Of a stretch of DNA of 29,462 bases, positions 7,135-13,507 are shown in pieces. The stretch is from a virus. The stretch spans positions 1 to 29,462 of IMG/VR virus record IMGVR_UViG_3300034198_006027. The stretch is one strand, 5' to 3'. The position numbers and the translations under genes were made by a program. Position 1 is the first letter of the stretch. Every line of letters starts with the position of its first letter. The notes under the pieces are model-generated. The model worked only from the letters and a program-made list of their open reading frames with translations, made no database searches and was not told the origin of the DNA.

Positions 7135-7665
7135 TTATTTAATTAATTCAAAATCTTCGTTTTTGTAGTCCGTGTAATCTTCTCCAACGGCTATTCTTAT
7201 TTTTTGTTTGCAGTTCTTTAAAGTGTTGAAAATGCTACTTGAACTTATTTTCGTTTCGGCTGCTATATCCCTTATGCTTAAATCCGTGTCTCGGTATAGT
7301 TCGAATAACTTTTGGTCGTACCAATGCCACGAATCAACCTCGTTTTCTATCTTACACAAAATCTTTAAGTAGGCTTCGTGTTTATCTAATTGGCTTGGTT
7401 CGTCTTTTATTTGTATCGCCTCAATATCAAAGCCTTCAAACTTTCCTTTATTACGTACCCCATAAAGATACATATTACGTAAAGTGAAATACATAAATCC
7501 TTTATTGATTTGGCCATTTTGAATAATGTTTTCAGGTTTACAATACTTGTATAATCGAAGGTAACATTCTTGTACTAAGTCTTCAGCGTATAAATCCTCG
7601 CCAAAACTTTTAACCAATTTTACCCAATCTTTGTGTTCTTTTGCCACGTCTTTAAGCCATTCCAT
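7135..7665 (-). CDS. Sigma-70-family-like RNA polymerase sigma factor
   Basis: 176 residues with a region-2-like N-terminus (GEDLYAEDLVQECYLRLYKY, 22-41, the polymerase-binding helix pattern) and a region-4-like C-terminus. The latter has WYDQKLFELYRDTDLSIRDIAAETKISSSSIFNTLKNCKQKIR (115-157), containing a helix-turn-helix, as in ECF-size sigma factors. It would direct host RNA polymerase to phage promoters. It has its own consensus promoter right behind a terminator and is the first gene of the packaging/structural region, which suggests a late-gene activator. Similar phage proteins are sometimes called terminase-associated; region 2 plus region 4 favours a sigma role. Confidence 0.75.
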   Translation of the reverse strand: MEWLKDVAKEHKDWVKLVKSFGEDLYAEDLVQECYLRLYKYCKPENIIQNGQINKGFMYFTLRNMYLYGVRNKGKFEGFDIEAIQIKDEPSQLDKHEAYLKILCKIENEVDSWHWYDQKLFELYRDTDLSIRDIAAETKISSSSIFNTLKNCKQKIRIAVGEDYTDYKNEDFELIK

Positions 7666-7682
7666 AGTGCTTAGTTTGTTGT

Positions 7683-7715
7683 CAAATATAATAATTAATT
7701 TTTAATCACAACAAA
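7683..7715 (-). promoter_or_regulatory. Bacteroidota-type promoter for the sigma-like gene
   Basis: On the minus strand, TATATTTG (7683-7690) is preceded 21 bases upstream by TTTG (7712-7715). This matches the Bacteroidota -33/-7 promoter, TTTG then TAnnTTTG. It ends only about 18 bases before the ATG at 7665, so the 5' leader is very short. It lies directly downstream of the terminator at 7719-7746, making the late region a fresh transcription unit. Confidence 0.8.
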
Positions 7716-7718
7716 ATA

Positions 7719-7746
7719 TAAAAAAAAGCCACCTTATTCGGGTGGC
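7719..7746 (-). terminator. Rho-independent terminator between replication and late regions
   Basis: Minus-strand stem GCCACC/GGTGGC (7741-7746 with 7728-7733) with a 7-base loop, followed by eight T (7720-7727). It overlaps the last codons of the gene at 7734-7949 and ends the replication transcript just before the next promoter. Confidence 0.9.
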
Positions 7747-7949
7747 AATCCATTGTAAAAACGATAAACAAACGCGTCTAACTTCTTTGCAGTTTCAAGG
7801 CTTACGGGTTTACCGAGTAAGAATCTATCTAGGTTGTATTGGTGCATTTTGTGGCCTCGTTCTTTTATTTCCATTACTATTTGATTCCGTGTTTTTGTTT
7901 CTAGAATCTTACGCAAATAACTTCGAAGTGAGTAATCGTCTATAAACAT
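7734..7949 (-). CDS. Small HTH-like putative regulator (71 aa)
   Basis: A 71-residue basic helical protein. The middle (RNQIVMEIKERGHKMHQYNL through GKPVSLETAKKLDAFV) is arranged like the helix-turn-helix of small Cro/XRE-type or Arc-like DNA-binding proteins, with a hydrophobic C-terminal helix. It is the last gene before the terminator/promoter switch to the late genes, a sensible place for a regulator. The family is not certain, and the helix-turn-helix is my reading of the pattern rather than a match to a known signature. The stop codon lies inside the terminator stem. Confidence 0.6.
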   Translation of the reverse strand: MFIDDYSLRSYLRKILETKTRNQIVMEIKERGHKMHQYNLDRFLLGKPVSLETAKKLDAFVYRFYNGLPPE

Positions 7950-7950
7950 A

Positions 7951-8190
7951 TTAAAAAGGTAAATCGTCTTTTTCTATTACTTGAGTGTGGACTTGTTTCG
8001 GGGATTCGTTCACGTAAGGCTCGGAAAATGAACACGAAAAGTATTTTAATCCTTTGGAAGATTCTTTAAGCCATAAAGCTATCTCCATTTCTTTTCCGTT
8101 TACGTTTACTTTTCCTCGGTAGTCGGGGTGTTTTTCGTTTTGTTTTTTGTCGTTCTTAAAAATTGCTCCCGTGTTGTTTTTTGTTTCCAT
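7951..8190 (-). CDS. DUF736-like small protein (79 aa)
   Basis: A 79-residue protein with GAIFKNDKK (8-16), then KHPDYRGKVNVNGKEMEIALW (20-40) and KGLKYFSCSFSEPY (47-60). This spacing of NtGaif, pdYrG, W and G-kYfs is like DUF736 proteins, small beta-barrel proteins found on mobile elements and phages. The acidic end DDLPF resembles the C-terminal tip of single-stranded-DNA-binding proteins, which recruits partners. With ERF and exonuclease genes upstream, an ssDNA-binding or accessory role is attractive, but this is inference. Confidence 0.6.
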   Translation of the reverse strand: METKNNTGAIFKNDKKQNEKHPDYRGKVNVNGKEMEIALWLKESSKGLKYFSCSFSEPYVNESPKQVHTQVIEKDDLPF

Positions 8191-8193
8191 TTG

Positions 8194-8415
8194 TTATTTG
8201 TTTAAGTTTATTTCGTGTTCTTGTAGGCTATTAAAAAACGTTTCCCGTATGCGTTCAACTATTAATTGTTCTTCGTTGCTCAATTCTTCGTATTTCCATA
8301 GCGTTCTAAGTTCCTGTTGCATTTCCCAAAGAACGTTTAACATAGCTTGTCCTTTCGTGGCGCAATAGTATTCCGCTTCTTCGTCGGGTAAGTTAAATTC
8401 AAGTGTTGCTTTCAT
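8194..8415 (-). CDS. Small conserved phage hypothetical (73 aa)
   Basis: A 73-residue acidic helical protein beginning MKATLEFNLPDEEAEYYCATKG and continuing with a long amphipathic helix (VLWEMQQELRTLWKY ... EEQLIVERIRETFFNSL). The MKATLEFNLPE opening recurs in small proteins next to recombination genes of many phages. No function is known to me. It overlaps the previous gene by 17 bases, so it is translationally coupled in the recombination operon. Confidence 0.7.
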   Translation of the reverse strand: MKATLEFNLPDEEAEYYCATKGQAMLNVLWEMQQELRTLWKYEELSNEEQLIVERIRETFFNSLQEHEINLNK

Positions 8416-8599
8416 AGGTTTCGTTATAGTATTTTTCTGCTGTTGAATATGGCTTATCTCTTAATAAAAATGATGTGTTATAAGCCTCAATTATCTGCTC
8501 TTTCTCCATTTCTTTTGCTTTGTCATAAAAAACTTTAGGAACATTAAAACCCTCTAATATTAATTCATCAACCAACCACTCTATTGCTGTTTGTTTCAT
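8399..8599 (-). CDS. Small hypothetical protein (66 aa)
   Basis: A 66-residue protein, MKQTAIEWLVDELILEGFNV..., with a second helix AKEMEKEQIIEAYNTSF and a Tyr-rich tail. Proteins with the MKQTA.EWL start and an AYN motif are frequent in Bacteroidota phages and mobile elements; no role is known. Base composition is AT-richer than the exonuclease gene before it, so it may be a later addition. It overlaps both neighbours by a few bases. Confidence 0.68.
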   Translation of the reverse strand: MKQTAIEWLVDELILEGFNVPKVFYDKAKEMEKEQIIEAYNTSFLLRDKPYSTAEKYYNETYESNT

Positions 8600-9267
8600 A
8601 AGGTTTGCATTAATAAGTTATAGTATTCTCGACATAGTTCGACACGTTCTTTAATCTGCTCGATTACGGATTCGTCTTTTTGCACGAACCAATACTTTAC
8701 ACGTCGATTTTTCGGAATGTGGCTAAACTTATGCTTTGCTTCGATTTCTTCGCGTAGTTCCTGCGATTCGTCTATAAGGTGGAATTTCCAATGCGCCCGT
8801 CTTATTTCGTCTTCCACCATTTCGCTCGGAGTGTCTATAAGGCAATAAGCCAAAATTGATTCTTGTTTACCCGTTAACCACATATACCCTTGAAGTTGGT
8901 AATAATAATCTTTGTTAGGTAAATCCGTTTCGAACCACGGGAATGTTGAAGCCTCCCAACTACTTTTAACGTCTATTAACACTTCGTCCGTGTTTACGTC
9001 GGGAGTTCCCGTTAACCAATCGTTCGTAAAATGTTCGTCGTTCTTATAAATAAACTTAAAATTTAACACGTCGTTAACAAGTGCTATTGATTCTTCTTCG
9101 ACTTCGTTTCCTTTGTCGGTGTAACGTGAACTAAACTCCTTTCGGATTCCGTATTTTTCTTTCAATACGATTTCTTCAACGTACGACTTTGCCGTTTGCG
9201 ATAGGACTTCCCCCGACTTGCGGGGGTTAGTCATTATCTTACCAATTTGAGAACATCGGACTTTCAT
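8596..9267 (-). CDS. YqaJ/lambda-exonuclease-like PD-(D/E)XK nuclease
   Basis: 223 residues; the exonuclease partner of a phage recombination pair. It has an N-terminal RCSQIGKIMTNPRK segment, a GNEVEEESIAL helix with the upstream acidic residues (53-63), GTPDVNTDEVLIDVKSS (87-103), holding Asp90 and the Asp99-x-Lys101 catalytic pair, and the YYYQLQGYMW helix (121-130) with the Gln typical of the YqaJ family. It would resect double-stranded ends to give 3' single strands for the ERF protein encoded just upstream. The two genes overlap as ATGA, consistent with a stoichiometric partnership. Confidence 0.88.
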   Translation of the reverse strand: MKVRCSQIGKIMTNPRKSGEVLSQTAKSYVEEIVLKEKYGIRKEFSSRYTDKGNEVEEESIALVNDVLNFKFIYKNDEHFTNDWLTGTPDVNTDEVLIDVKSSWEASTFPWFETDLPNKDYYYQLQGYMWLTGKQESILAYCLIDTPSEMVEDEIRRAHWKFHLIDESQELREEIEAKHKFSHIPKNRRVKYWFVQKDESVIEQIKERVELCREYYNLLMQTL

Positions 9268-9782
9268 ACGTTTTCAAGTAATTTTGTTTGACCTTCGGTT
9301 AACTCAAACTTTTCGATTAGTTCTTCTTTAGTGTATTTCCCTTCGGCAATCATTTCTAAAGCCTTACTTAATCGTTTGTTATCGATAGTTGGTTTTTTCT
9401 TTACTTGTTCGCCCGAAGCGTCGGTGTCTTTGTCCGTAACTAATCCGAGCGCCGAACTTAAAGCGTATCGACGGAAGTAAGTAACACCGCTGCCGAAACT
9501 TTGGTAATCGTTCATTCCTTTTAATTCGACTTGCGGAATAGCTACCTTTGATTCTAACGTTTCGCCACTTTCAACGTGGAAAATAACCGTACAAATGTAG
9601 TCGATTCCTTCTTTAGTGTCAAGTAATTGCGTAAAGCCTAATCCGTGTTTTTTTAGAAGCGGGCTAACTACTTCAAAAATCTTCGGTAAATCTGCGTAAC
9701 TATACCCATAGCCTTGCGTCCCTTTGTGAATTACGGGTACTTCTTGTTGGAAGGCTGCCAACGACTTAAATAAATGTTTCAT
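9264..9782 (-). CDS. erf: ERF-family single-strand annealing protein
   Basis: 172 residues from the chosen start, MKHLFKSLAAFQQEV. A longer frame begins at 9812, but the region between carries a hairpin element shared with 14101-14119. The start context ACGCTATG is also shared with the genes at 14084 and 10025, so I prefer 9782. The ERF core runs through residues 3-125: YGYSYADLPKIFEVVSPLL, GLGF, a beta segment with ICTVIFHVESGETL, and FGSGVTYFRRYALSSALGL. A variable C-terminal tail follows. It anneals complementary single strands and works with the exonuclease downstream in recombination-dependent replication. Confidence 0.92.
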   Translation of the reverse strand: MKHLFKSLAAFQQEVPVIHKGTQGYGYSYADLPKIFEVVSPLLKKHGLGFTQLLDTKEGIDYICTVIFHVESGETLESKVAIPQVELKGMNDYQSFGSGVTYFRRYALSSALGLVTDKDTDASGEQVKKKPTIDNKRLSKALEMIAEGKYTKEELIEKFELTEGQTKLLENV

Positions 9783-9799
9783 AGCGTATAAATTAAAAC

Positions 9800-9824
9800 G
9801 TGCGTTAACCAAGTCGCACCCCTT
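9800..9824 (-). promoter_or_regulatory. Hairpin element upstream of ERF, copy 2 of a shared element
   Basis: Minus strand GGGGTGCG-ACTTGGTTAA-CGCAC: a 5-bp stem GTGCG/CGCAC (815-819 with 800-804) and a ten-base loop, preceded by GGG. It is nearly identical to 14101-14124. In both places it lies between a KOW-like small gene and an ACGCTATG start. Possible roles are an mRNA processing signal, a translational operator or a weak terminator. Confidence 0.65.
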
Positions 9825-9830
9825 GTTTTG

Positions 9831-10025
9831 TTAAAATAATCCTAATTCACTTTCTTTAACAGTACTTTTGCATAAACTACCCGTCCAAGTTTTGAATTCT
9901 AATTTTACTTTTCCGCTTTTTAATACTTTGGTAATTGTTGCTTTTTGAAGTAAAAAACTTTCAAACATTTGTACTTTGTGAATTACTACATCTCCGATTT
10001 TTAATTTTGTTTCTTGTGTTTTCAT
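9831..10025 (-). CDS. KOW/SH3-like small protein (64 aa), paralogous position to 14132-14320
   Basis: 64 residues from MKTQETKLKIGDVVIHK. A longer frame from 10052 would run into the promoter, so the ATG at 10025 in ACGCTATG is chosen. The pattern is KIGDVVIHK, then KATITKVLKSGKVKLEF, then a short end. Five beta strands of KOW/SH3 type are suggested, as in small RNA-, DNA- or protein-binding barrels. It has its own consensus promoter, and that promoter plus the downstream hairpin are repeated around 14132-14320, whose product shares the LxIGxxxxW/H layout. Function unknown; a regulatory barrel protein is plausible. Confidence 0.7.
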   Translation of the reverse strand: MKTQETKLKIGDVVIHKVQMFESFLLQKATITKVLKSGKVKLEFKTWTGSLCKSTVKESELGLF

Positions 10026-10049
10026 AGCGTTTTTGTTTTTAATTATATA

Positions 10050-10080
10050 CAAATATAAACACTATTTTTTAATCTGCAAA
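10050..10080 (-). promoter_or_regulatory. Bacteroidota-type promoter, consensus spacing
   Basis: Minus strand TTTG (10077-10080), exactly 19 bases, then TATATTTG (10050-10057). This is the best match to the Bacteroidota vegetative promoter in the window. It drives the KOW-like gene, and probably ERF and the exonuclease. A 23-base block covering the -7 box and the start region (10037-10059) is identical to 14331-14353. Confidence 0.88.
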
Positions 10081-10097
10081 CTTTTTTGATTTTTTTT

Positions 10098-10451
10098 TTA
10101 ATTTTTTTTTATGAAGTCCACCAAAGGAAGTAAAATCCCCTTGCTTGTATTGCTATCTCCACCCCTTACATCGCGGTTCGTATTTAGATATTTTCTGCAT
10201 AATGTTTTTAATTCGTCTTTTGTTATCATTACAAAATGCGTGTCGCTCAACCAATAACACCACCATTCCGCTTCGCTTGTTGATATTCCTGAACGTTTAC
10301 CCCTGCTTTCGTATTCTACAAAGATATTTCCCGTTTCCGTTGCTTTGAAGTCTCGTTTAACTTCTATTCGTTTACCAAGTAATTCAAATAACTGTGTTTC
10401 GTATGTTTGTCCGATTGCTAAATCAAAACGGAAGTCGCTATTTAATTGCAT
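10098..10451 (-). CDS. Putative PD-(D/E)XK endonuclease (117 aa)
   Basis: A 117-residue protein with the layout of small PD-(D/E)XK nucleases: a Glu in the first helix (YETQLFELL, Glu18), the GKRIEVKRD strand with Glu30-x-Lys32, a following GNIFVEYESRG strand (41-51), then EWWCYWL. Such proteins next to NinG and recombination genes often resolve branched DNA or debranch replication intermediates. The first acidic residue of the motif (expected before the ExK strand) is not clear, so the family is not assured. The start overlaps the NinG-like gene by 14 bases. Confidence 0.6.
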   Translation of the reverse strand: MQLNSDFRFDLAIGQTYETQLFELLGKRIEVKRDFKATETGNIFVEYESRGKRSGISTSEAEWWCYWLSDTHFVMITKDELKTLCRKYLNTNRDVRGGDSNTSKGILLPLVDFIKKN

Positions 10452-10956
10452 TTATCTTTTGTTTATATGTTTCAATTATTTCTTTGAGTTCGTCCCGTGT
10501 GTATTTTCGTGTTTCGTGTGCTTTTTCGTGGAGTTCTATTAATTTATCCGCGCCAATTCTTTGTTGGATTCCTATTTGGTAGTTTAATAAGTTTCCGTGT
10601 TTGTGTTGGTTGCACGTTACACACTGCCCGTGTACGTTATTTTCATCGAATGTAACGGCTTTGTGTCCGCCACTACTAAAATAATGCCCTGCGTCAAACT
10701 TTGAACCGAGTTTAGAACCGCAACTTACGCAAGGTTTATCCTTGTCTCGAAGCCTTATGTACTTGTTAAATACCACTTGCGCCAATTTAGTGAGTTCCTG
10801 TACGGTTTGGAGTTCGTCTTTTAATATCTTCTTTTTCTTTTTCCATTGCTTTTCCTTTTCAAGTTCAACCCAAACTTTAACACAAAACGAATCAAAGCAA
10901 TACTTTTGGTTAAATCGAACGGGAGTAAATTCGTTTTTACATTGTTTGCACTTCAT
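10438..10956 (-). CDS. ninG: NinG/Rap-like recombination endonuclease
   Basis: 172 residues. N-terminal zinc-ribbon-like cysteines CKQC (3-6) with C20 and C25, a Lys-rich helical linker, then an HNH-like domain: CVSCGSKLGSKFDAGHY (76-92), NNVHGQCVTCNQHKHGNLLNYQIG (106-129) and RIGADKLIELHEKA. The spacing of Cys76/79, His91 and Cys112/115 is that of lambda NinG (Rap), a recombination nuclease cutting D-loops or Holliday junctions. It sits between the replication and ERF/exonuclease genes. All expected metal ligands are present. Confidence 0.92.
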   Translation of the reverse strand: MKCKQCKNEFTPVRFNQKYCFDSFCVKVWVELEKEKQWKKKKKILKDELQTVQELTKLAQVVFNKYIRLRDKDKPCVSCGSKLGSKFDAGHYFSSGGHKAVTFDENNVHGQCVTCNQHKHGNLLNYQIGIQQRIGADKLIELHEKAHETRKYTRDELKEIIETYKQKINAIK

Positions 10957-11246
10957 TACTCGTAATTTAAGGCTTTATTAATGGCTTCTAAGCGTTTATT
11001 TTCCGTGTTTAAGTCCAAGTTAACTAATTCTAATCTATAAGCATTTTGGCGAAGCGCTCGATATTCCTGCTCGAGTTGATTCCAATATACCTTGCATTCT
11101 TGTAAATGTTCTAAAGTTTCTTCCATACTATCTATTAAATCGGTTCTGTTAGGGTTCTTTGCTTTTATTTCGTTCAAACTTCCCTGAATCTTTAAGTAAG
11201 TATGCGAAAGTAAAACCTGCGCTCGTAGTGTTGTAAAATCGTCCAT
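10956..11246 (-). CDS. Coiled-coil hypothetical protein in the replication operon (96 aa)
   Basis: A 96-residue, strongly helical protein with two heptad-like stretches (TYLKIQGSLNEIKAKN and EEYRALRQNAYRLELVNLDL-like region to the end). It overlaps the stop of the DnaB-like ATPase gene by one base (TAATG) and the NinG start follows directly. A helicase loader, scaffold or partner is an obvious idea from position, but no motif supports it. I do not recognise the family. Confidence 0.65.
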   Translation of the reverse strand: MDDFTTLRAQVLLSHTYLKIQGSLNEIKAKNPNRTDLIDSMEETLEHLQECKVYWNQLEQEYRALRQNAYRLELVNLDLNTENKRLEAINKALNYE

Positions 11247-12136
11247 TATTTTGCTTTTGCGTATTTTTTAATTAATGTATTGCCGTGTTGTTCCTGCTCA
11301 AAGTAAACTAATTTTTCTTTATCAAAAAAGATTTCGTGTTTACCTATCTTCCCGTTTGAACGTGGTTTAATCTTATTAAAGTACAATTCTGCTTTATAAA
11401 ACGTTGGGTCTTCGCGGTGTACTGTTACCATACATTTTCCCGAGTTAAACCATTCCGAACCACCTTTTAAGTCATAAGGCACGGGTGCGCTTCTTTTTCC
11501 GTTTTCCTTTTCCGTTAATTTCGGGTGGATAATCGTATGTAAGTGTAAATCGTTGTCTTCGGCTATTTGGTTACGATACGGCAATACGAACTCCAAGTAT
11601 TGAGCGTAACCACCGTAATCGTTGTAAGGGTGGTTTAAGTCCTTCCAAGAATCTATCGAAGCCGTTTCAAGTCCTTCGTCTTTTTTTAGTTGTACCGCGT
11701 AATCCCAAAATTCTATCGGTGTCATTTTCGCTTTAATATCGTCTCGCGTTAGTACTTTGAAATGGTGCGTTATCCATTCAATAGCTTGTAAAATTTCATC
11801 GTCTGTAATAACATTGTAATTACTTGGGTTGAAACTTTTGCCCGTTTTCTTGTTGATTAAGTCCGCGATTATTTCCACGTTCGAACCAACATCAGGAAAA
11901 TAAACTAAATGTTTCCAACCATAAAAACGGCTCGTGTTCATTAAACATTCCATAAGAACTTGAGTTTTACCGCTCATCGGAAACCCCGTCCAATCCGTGC
12001 AATTTCCTAAACTCATCGAGTAATACTCGTCCATTCCTTCGAAGCCTAGGTATTTACCTTTTTCGTGGTAATTGTTTCTATACCTGAATAGGTCGTCTAT
12101 AACTTCGTGTGCTTTTGTTATCTTAAATCCTTTCAT
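11246..12136 (-). CDS. DnaB-like RecA-fold ATPase (replicative helicase-type)
   Basis: 296 residues from the ATG at 12136, which overlaps the upstream stop as ATGA; a TTG two codons earlier is less likely. Walker A is GFPMSGKT (51-58), followed by an [19 protein letters not shown] strand typical of DnaB/RadA proteins. Downstream are [11 protein letters not shown] and [20 protein letters not shown], the DnaB-type segment that senses partner subunits, and [16 protein letters not shown], close to the DnaB end (K.R.G..G...l.fd). It lacks the N-terminal primase-interacting domain, so it is a compact helicase. It probably unwinds the origin with the DUF6291-like protein. Confidence 0.8.
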   Translation of the reverse strand: MKGFKITKAHEVIDDLFRYRNNYHEKGKYLGFEGMDEYYSMSLGNCTDWTGFPMSGKTQVLMECLMNTSRFYGWKHLVYFPDVGSNVEIIADLINKKTGKSFNPSNYNVITDDEILQAIEWITHHFKVLTRDDIKAKMTPIEFWDYAVQLKKDEGLETASIDSWKDLNHPYNDYGGYAQYLEFVLPYRNQIAEDNDLHLHTIIHPKLTEKENGKRSAPVPYDLKGGSEWFNSGKCMVTVHREDPTFYKAELYFNKIKPRSNGKIGKHEIFFDKEKLVYFEQEQHGNTLIKKYAKAK

Positions 12137-12693
12137 TGCCAAGCAAATTTGAATGGTTCGTCTTTTGTTTTCGGGTTGTTTTTATCCAACCATTTTTTAG
12201 CAGTCAAATATAAACTTTTATAGGCTTTATTTTTAGCGTAGTTTTCTATTTGGTCTAACGTGTCGTTAATTTGTTCTTCGGTGTATTGTTCTTTTAACTT
12301 TTCTAATTCATCTAAAGTTATAGATAGATGCGCAAAGCGTCTATATATATTTACTTTATCTTTTACTTTAACATTATCTTTATCAGCTATTTTTGTTATC
12401 GTTTGTATGCGTTTGCTATCGTTTGCTTTCGTTTGCCACCTTTTGTTAGCGCCTGCTTTACCCGCTTCGCTTCGCTTTACTTTGGTATCTTCGAACTTAA
12501 CTAAGTCGCGCTTAAGTTGTTGTTTAATAGGCTCGAAAGCAATTTCAGTTATTAAGTCTTCCGCTATTGGGTCTTCGTCGTTAACGTAACTGAGAATGTG
12601 TTTGAACAATTTACCCGCTTGTTCGTCGGTTAGTTTGTTTATAGTGTACTGAAGGTCGCAATACAAGATAAAACCTTTTTTGTCTTTAGCCAT
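12133..12693 (-). CDS. DUF6291-like putative replication initiation protein
   Basis: 186 residues. The N-terminus, [20 protein letters not shown] followed by [14 protein letters not shown] and [17 protein letters not shown], is a conserved block of Bacteroidota phage/prophage proteins (DUF6291) that precede a helicase gene. A basic linker ([12 protein letters not shown]) follows, then a charged stretch, a helical domain and a [15 protein letters not shown] end like that of replication organisers. It is the first gene after the structured leader. It likely binds origin DNA or loads the downstream ATPase; no enzymatic motif is visible. Confidence 0.7.
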   Translation of the reverse strand: MAKDKKGFILYCDLQYTINKLTDEQAGKLFKHILSYVNDEDPIAEDLITEIAFEPIKQQLKRDLVKFEDTKVKRSEAGKAGANKRWQTKANDSKRIQTITKIADKDNVKVKDKVNIYRRFAHLSITLDELEKLKEQYTEEQINDTLDQIENYAKNKAYKSLYLTAKKWLDKNNPKTKDEPFKFAWQ

Positions 12694-12712
12694 TTATCTA
12701 AATTTAAGCAAT

Positions 12713-12796
12713 AAAAAACCCCTGCAACTCCGTCGGCTTCCACTTCGACTTTATTACAAGGGTTAATAATTTCTTTCAGGTTCTATAATGTGGAAG
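12713..12796 (-). ncRNA. Structured leader RNA: possible H-type pseudoknot/terminator
   Basis: The ~100-nt leader downstream of the -7 box contains two interleaved complementary pairs. S1 is CTTCCAC (12790-12796) with GTGGAAG (12737-12743), 7 bp. S2 is AACCCTTG (12757-12764) with CAGGGGTT (12717-12724), 8 bp including one G-U. S2 runs directly into a T tract (12713-12718), as in a terminator. A small GTCG/CGAC hairpin (12732-12749) competes for the S1 3' arm. The order S1-S2-S1'-S2' defines an H-type pseudoknot. It could be an attenuator for the replication operon or a free small RNA. I recognise no known riboswitch class. Confidence 0.55.
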
Positions 12797-12808
12797 GCGA
12801 ACCGTATG

Positions 12809-12816
12809 CAAATATA
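12809..12816 (-). promoter_or_regulatory. -7 promoter box upstream of the replication operon leader
   Basis: Minus strand TATATTTG, identical to the -7 boxes at 14344, 10050 and 7683. No TTTG is found at the usual 19-21 bases upstream, so it may be weak or need an activator, perhaps the DnaA-like protein whose gene ends at 12822. The start codon of the first replication gene is 116 bases downstream, leaving room for the structured leader. Confidence 0.6.
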
Positions 12817-12821
12817 ACTAA

Positions 12822-13229
12822 TTAATTCATATTTTGTTCTTCGTAAATAAAATTTATTTGATATTCTCCCCTTCGCATTCGTTCTTGGATAGTATCAAGG
12901 TCTTTTAATCCGCCTGCTAATTTAACGTCTACGTAAAGGTCATTAAGTGAGCGCGTTATTTTGTAGTTATTCATTTCAGCGCGTAGGTGTTCGGTGTCGT
13001 TAAAAAAGTGTCGGTCGTTTATCGATTCCCACAAATTAGCGTTATTAAAAGCGTGTATACAAGTCGCGTGGTTAAGGCCTAACATTTCGCCTATTTCAAT
13101 ATAACTGAATCCGTAATGGCGCATTAATTTAATTAGATAACCCCGTTGGTTAACGTACTTTCGTTTTCGGCTACGTTTACGTAAATCGTTATCTTCGATT
13201 AGTGTGGTAAATTTATTTTTTAGTTGCAT
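12822..13229 (-). CDS. DnaA domain IV-like DNA-binding protein (135 aa)
   Basis: 135 residues. Residues 30-62, GYLIKLMRHYGFSYIEIGEM then LGLNHATCIHAFNNA, follow the C-terminal DNA-binding domain of DnaA: a helix, the IGE.LG turn and the HATC.HA signature that contacts DnaA boxes. The AAA+ ATPase domain is absent. It probably binds specific DNA, either at the phage origin or at the promoter directly downstream (-7 box at 12809-12816, beginning six bases from its stop). It could recruit or mimic host DnaA. Its start overlaps the end of a 52-residue gene by 17 bases. Confidence 0.78.
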   Translation of the reverse strand: MQLKNKFTTLIEDNDLRKRSRKRKYVNQRGYLIKLMRHYGFSYIEIGEMLGLNHATCIHAFNNANLWESINDRHFFNDTEHLRAEMNNYKITRSLNDLYVDVKLAGGLKDLDTIQERMRRGEYQINFIYEEQNMN

Positions 13230-13371
13230 TTATTTTAATTATTAAAGGTTTCCAAATATCCAAAACTAAAATAGCGTGGTTAGTGTCGTAGGCTTGTACT
13301 ATCGTTATTCGTTGTTTGCGTTTGGATTTCGGTGTTTCCTGATAGTAATGTGTTATAGCGTATTCTTTCAT
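13213..13371 (-). CDS. Small basic protein (52 aa)
   Basis: A short ATG frame with stop at 13213-13215, giving MKEYAITHYYQETPKSKRKQ and a hydrophobic second half (RITIVQAYDTNHAILVLDIW...). It overlaps the DnaA-like gene start by 17 bases, as elsewhere in this genome, and overlaps the end of the preceding gene by 92 bases in another frame. The composition is protein-like: basic centre, then beta-type strands. No family recognised. The long overlap leaves some doubt which of the two frames is used in that stretch; both may be. Confidence 0.55.
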   Translation of the reverse strand: MKEYAITHYYQETPKSKRKQRITIVQAYDTNHAILVLDIWKPLIIKINATKK

Positions 13372-13507
13372 TTTTTATTTTTATAATGTTACAATAGTGG
13401 TTAAAGTCGAAGTGTCCGTTTTTATGTATAGCGCCACCGCCACTTGTCCACCAACGAACTTGGTCGATTAAATCAATATTCCCGTCTTGAGTTCTTACCG
13501 TTGTCAT
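13280..13507 (-). CDS. Small hypothetical protein (75 aa)
   Basis: A 75-residue protein, MTTVRTQDGNIDLIDQVRWW and a Gly/His segment GGGAIHKNGHFDFNHYCNI. The first 50 residues look like a real protein. The last 25 (Thr/Asn/Ser-rich) overlap the 52-residue gene at 13213-13371, so the C-terminus may be unconstrained. It overlaps the end of the 103-residue gene before it by 35 bases. The two His and one Cys could bind metal, but no family is evident. Confidence 0.55.
   Translation of the reverse strand: MTTVRTQDGNIDLIDQVRWWTSGGGAIHKNGHFDFNHYCNIIKIKNERIRYNTLLSGNTEIQTQTTNNDSTSLRH

Noticed and set aside
9783-9812. N-terminal extension of ERF (start at 9812)
   Set aside because: The extension overlaps the conserved hairpin element, and ACGCTATG at 9782 matches the start context of two other genes.
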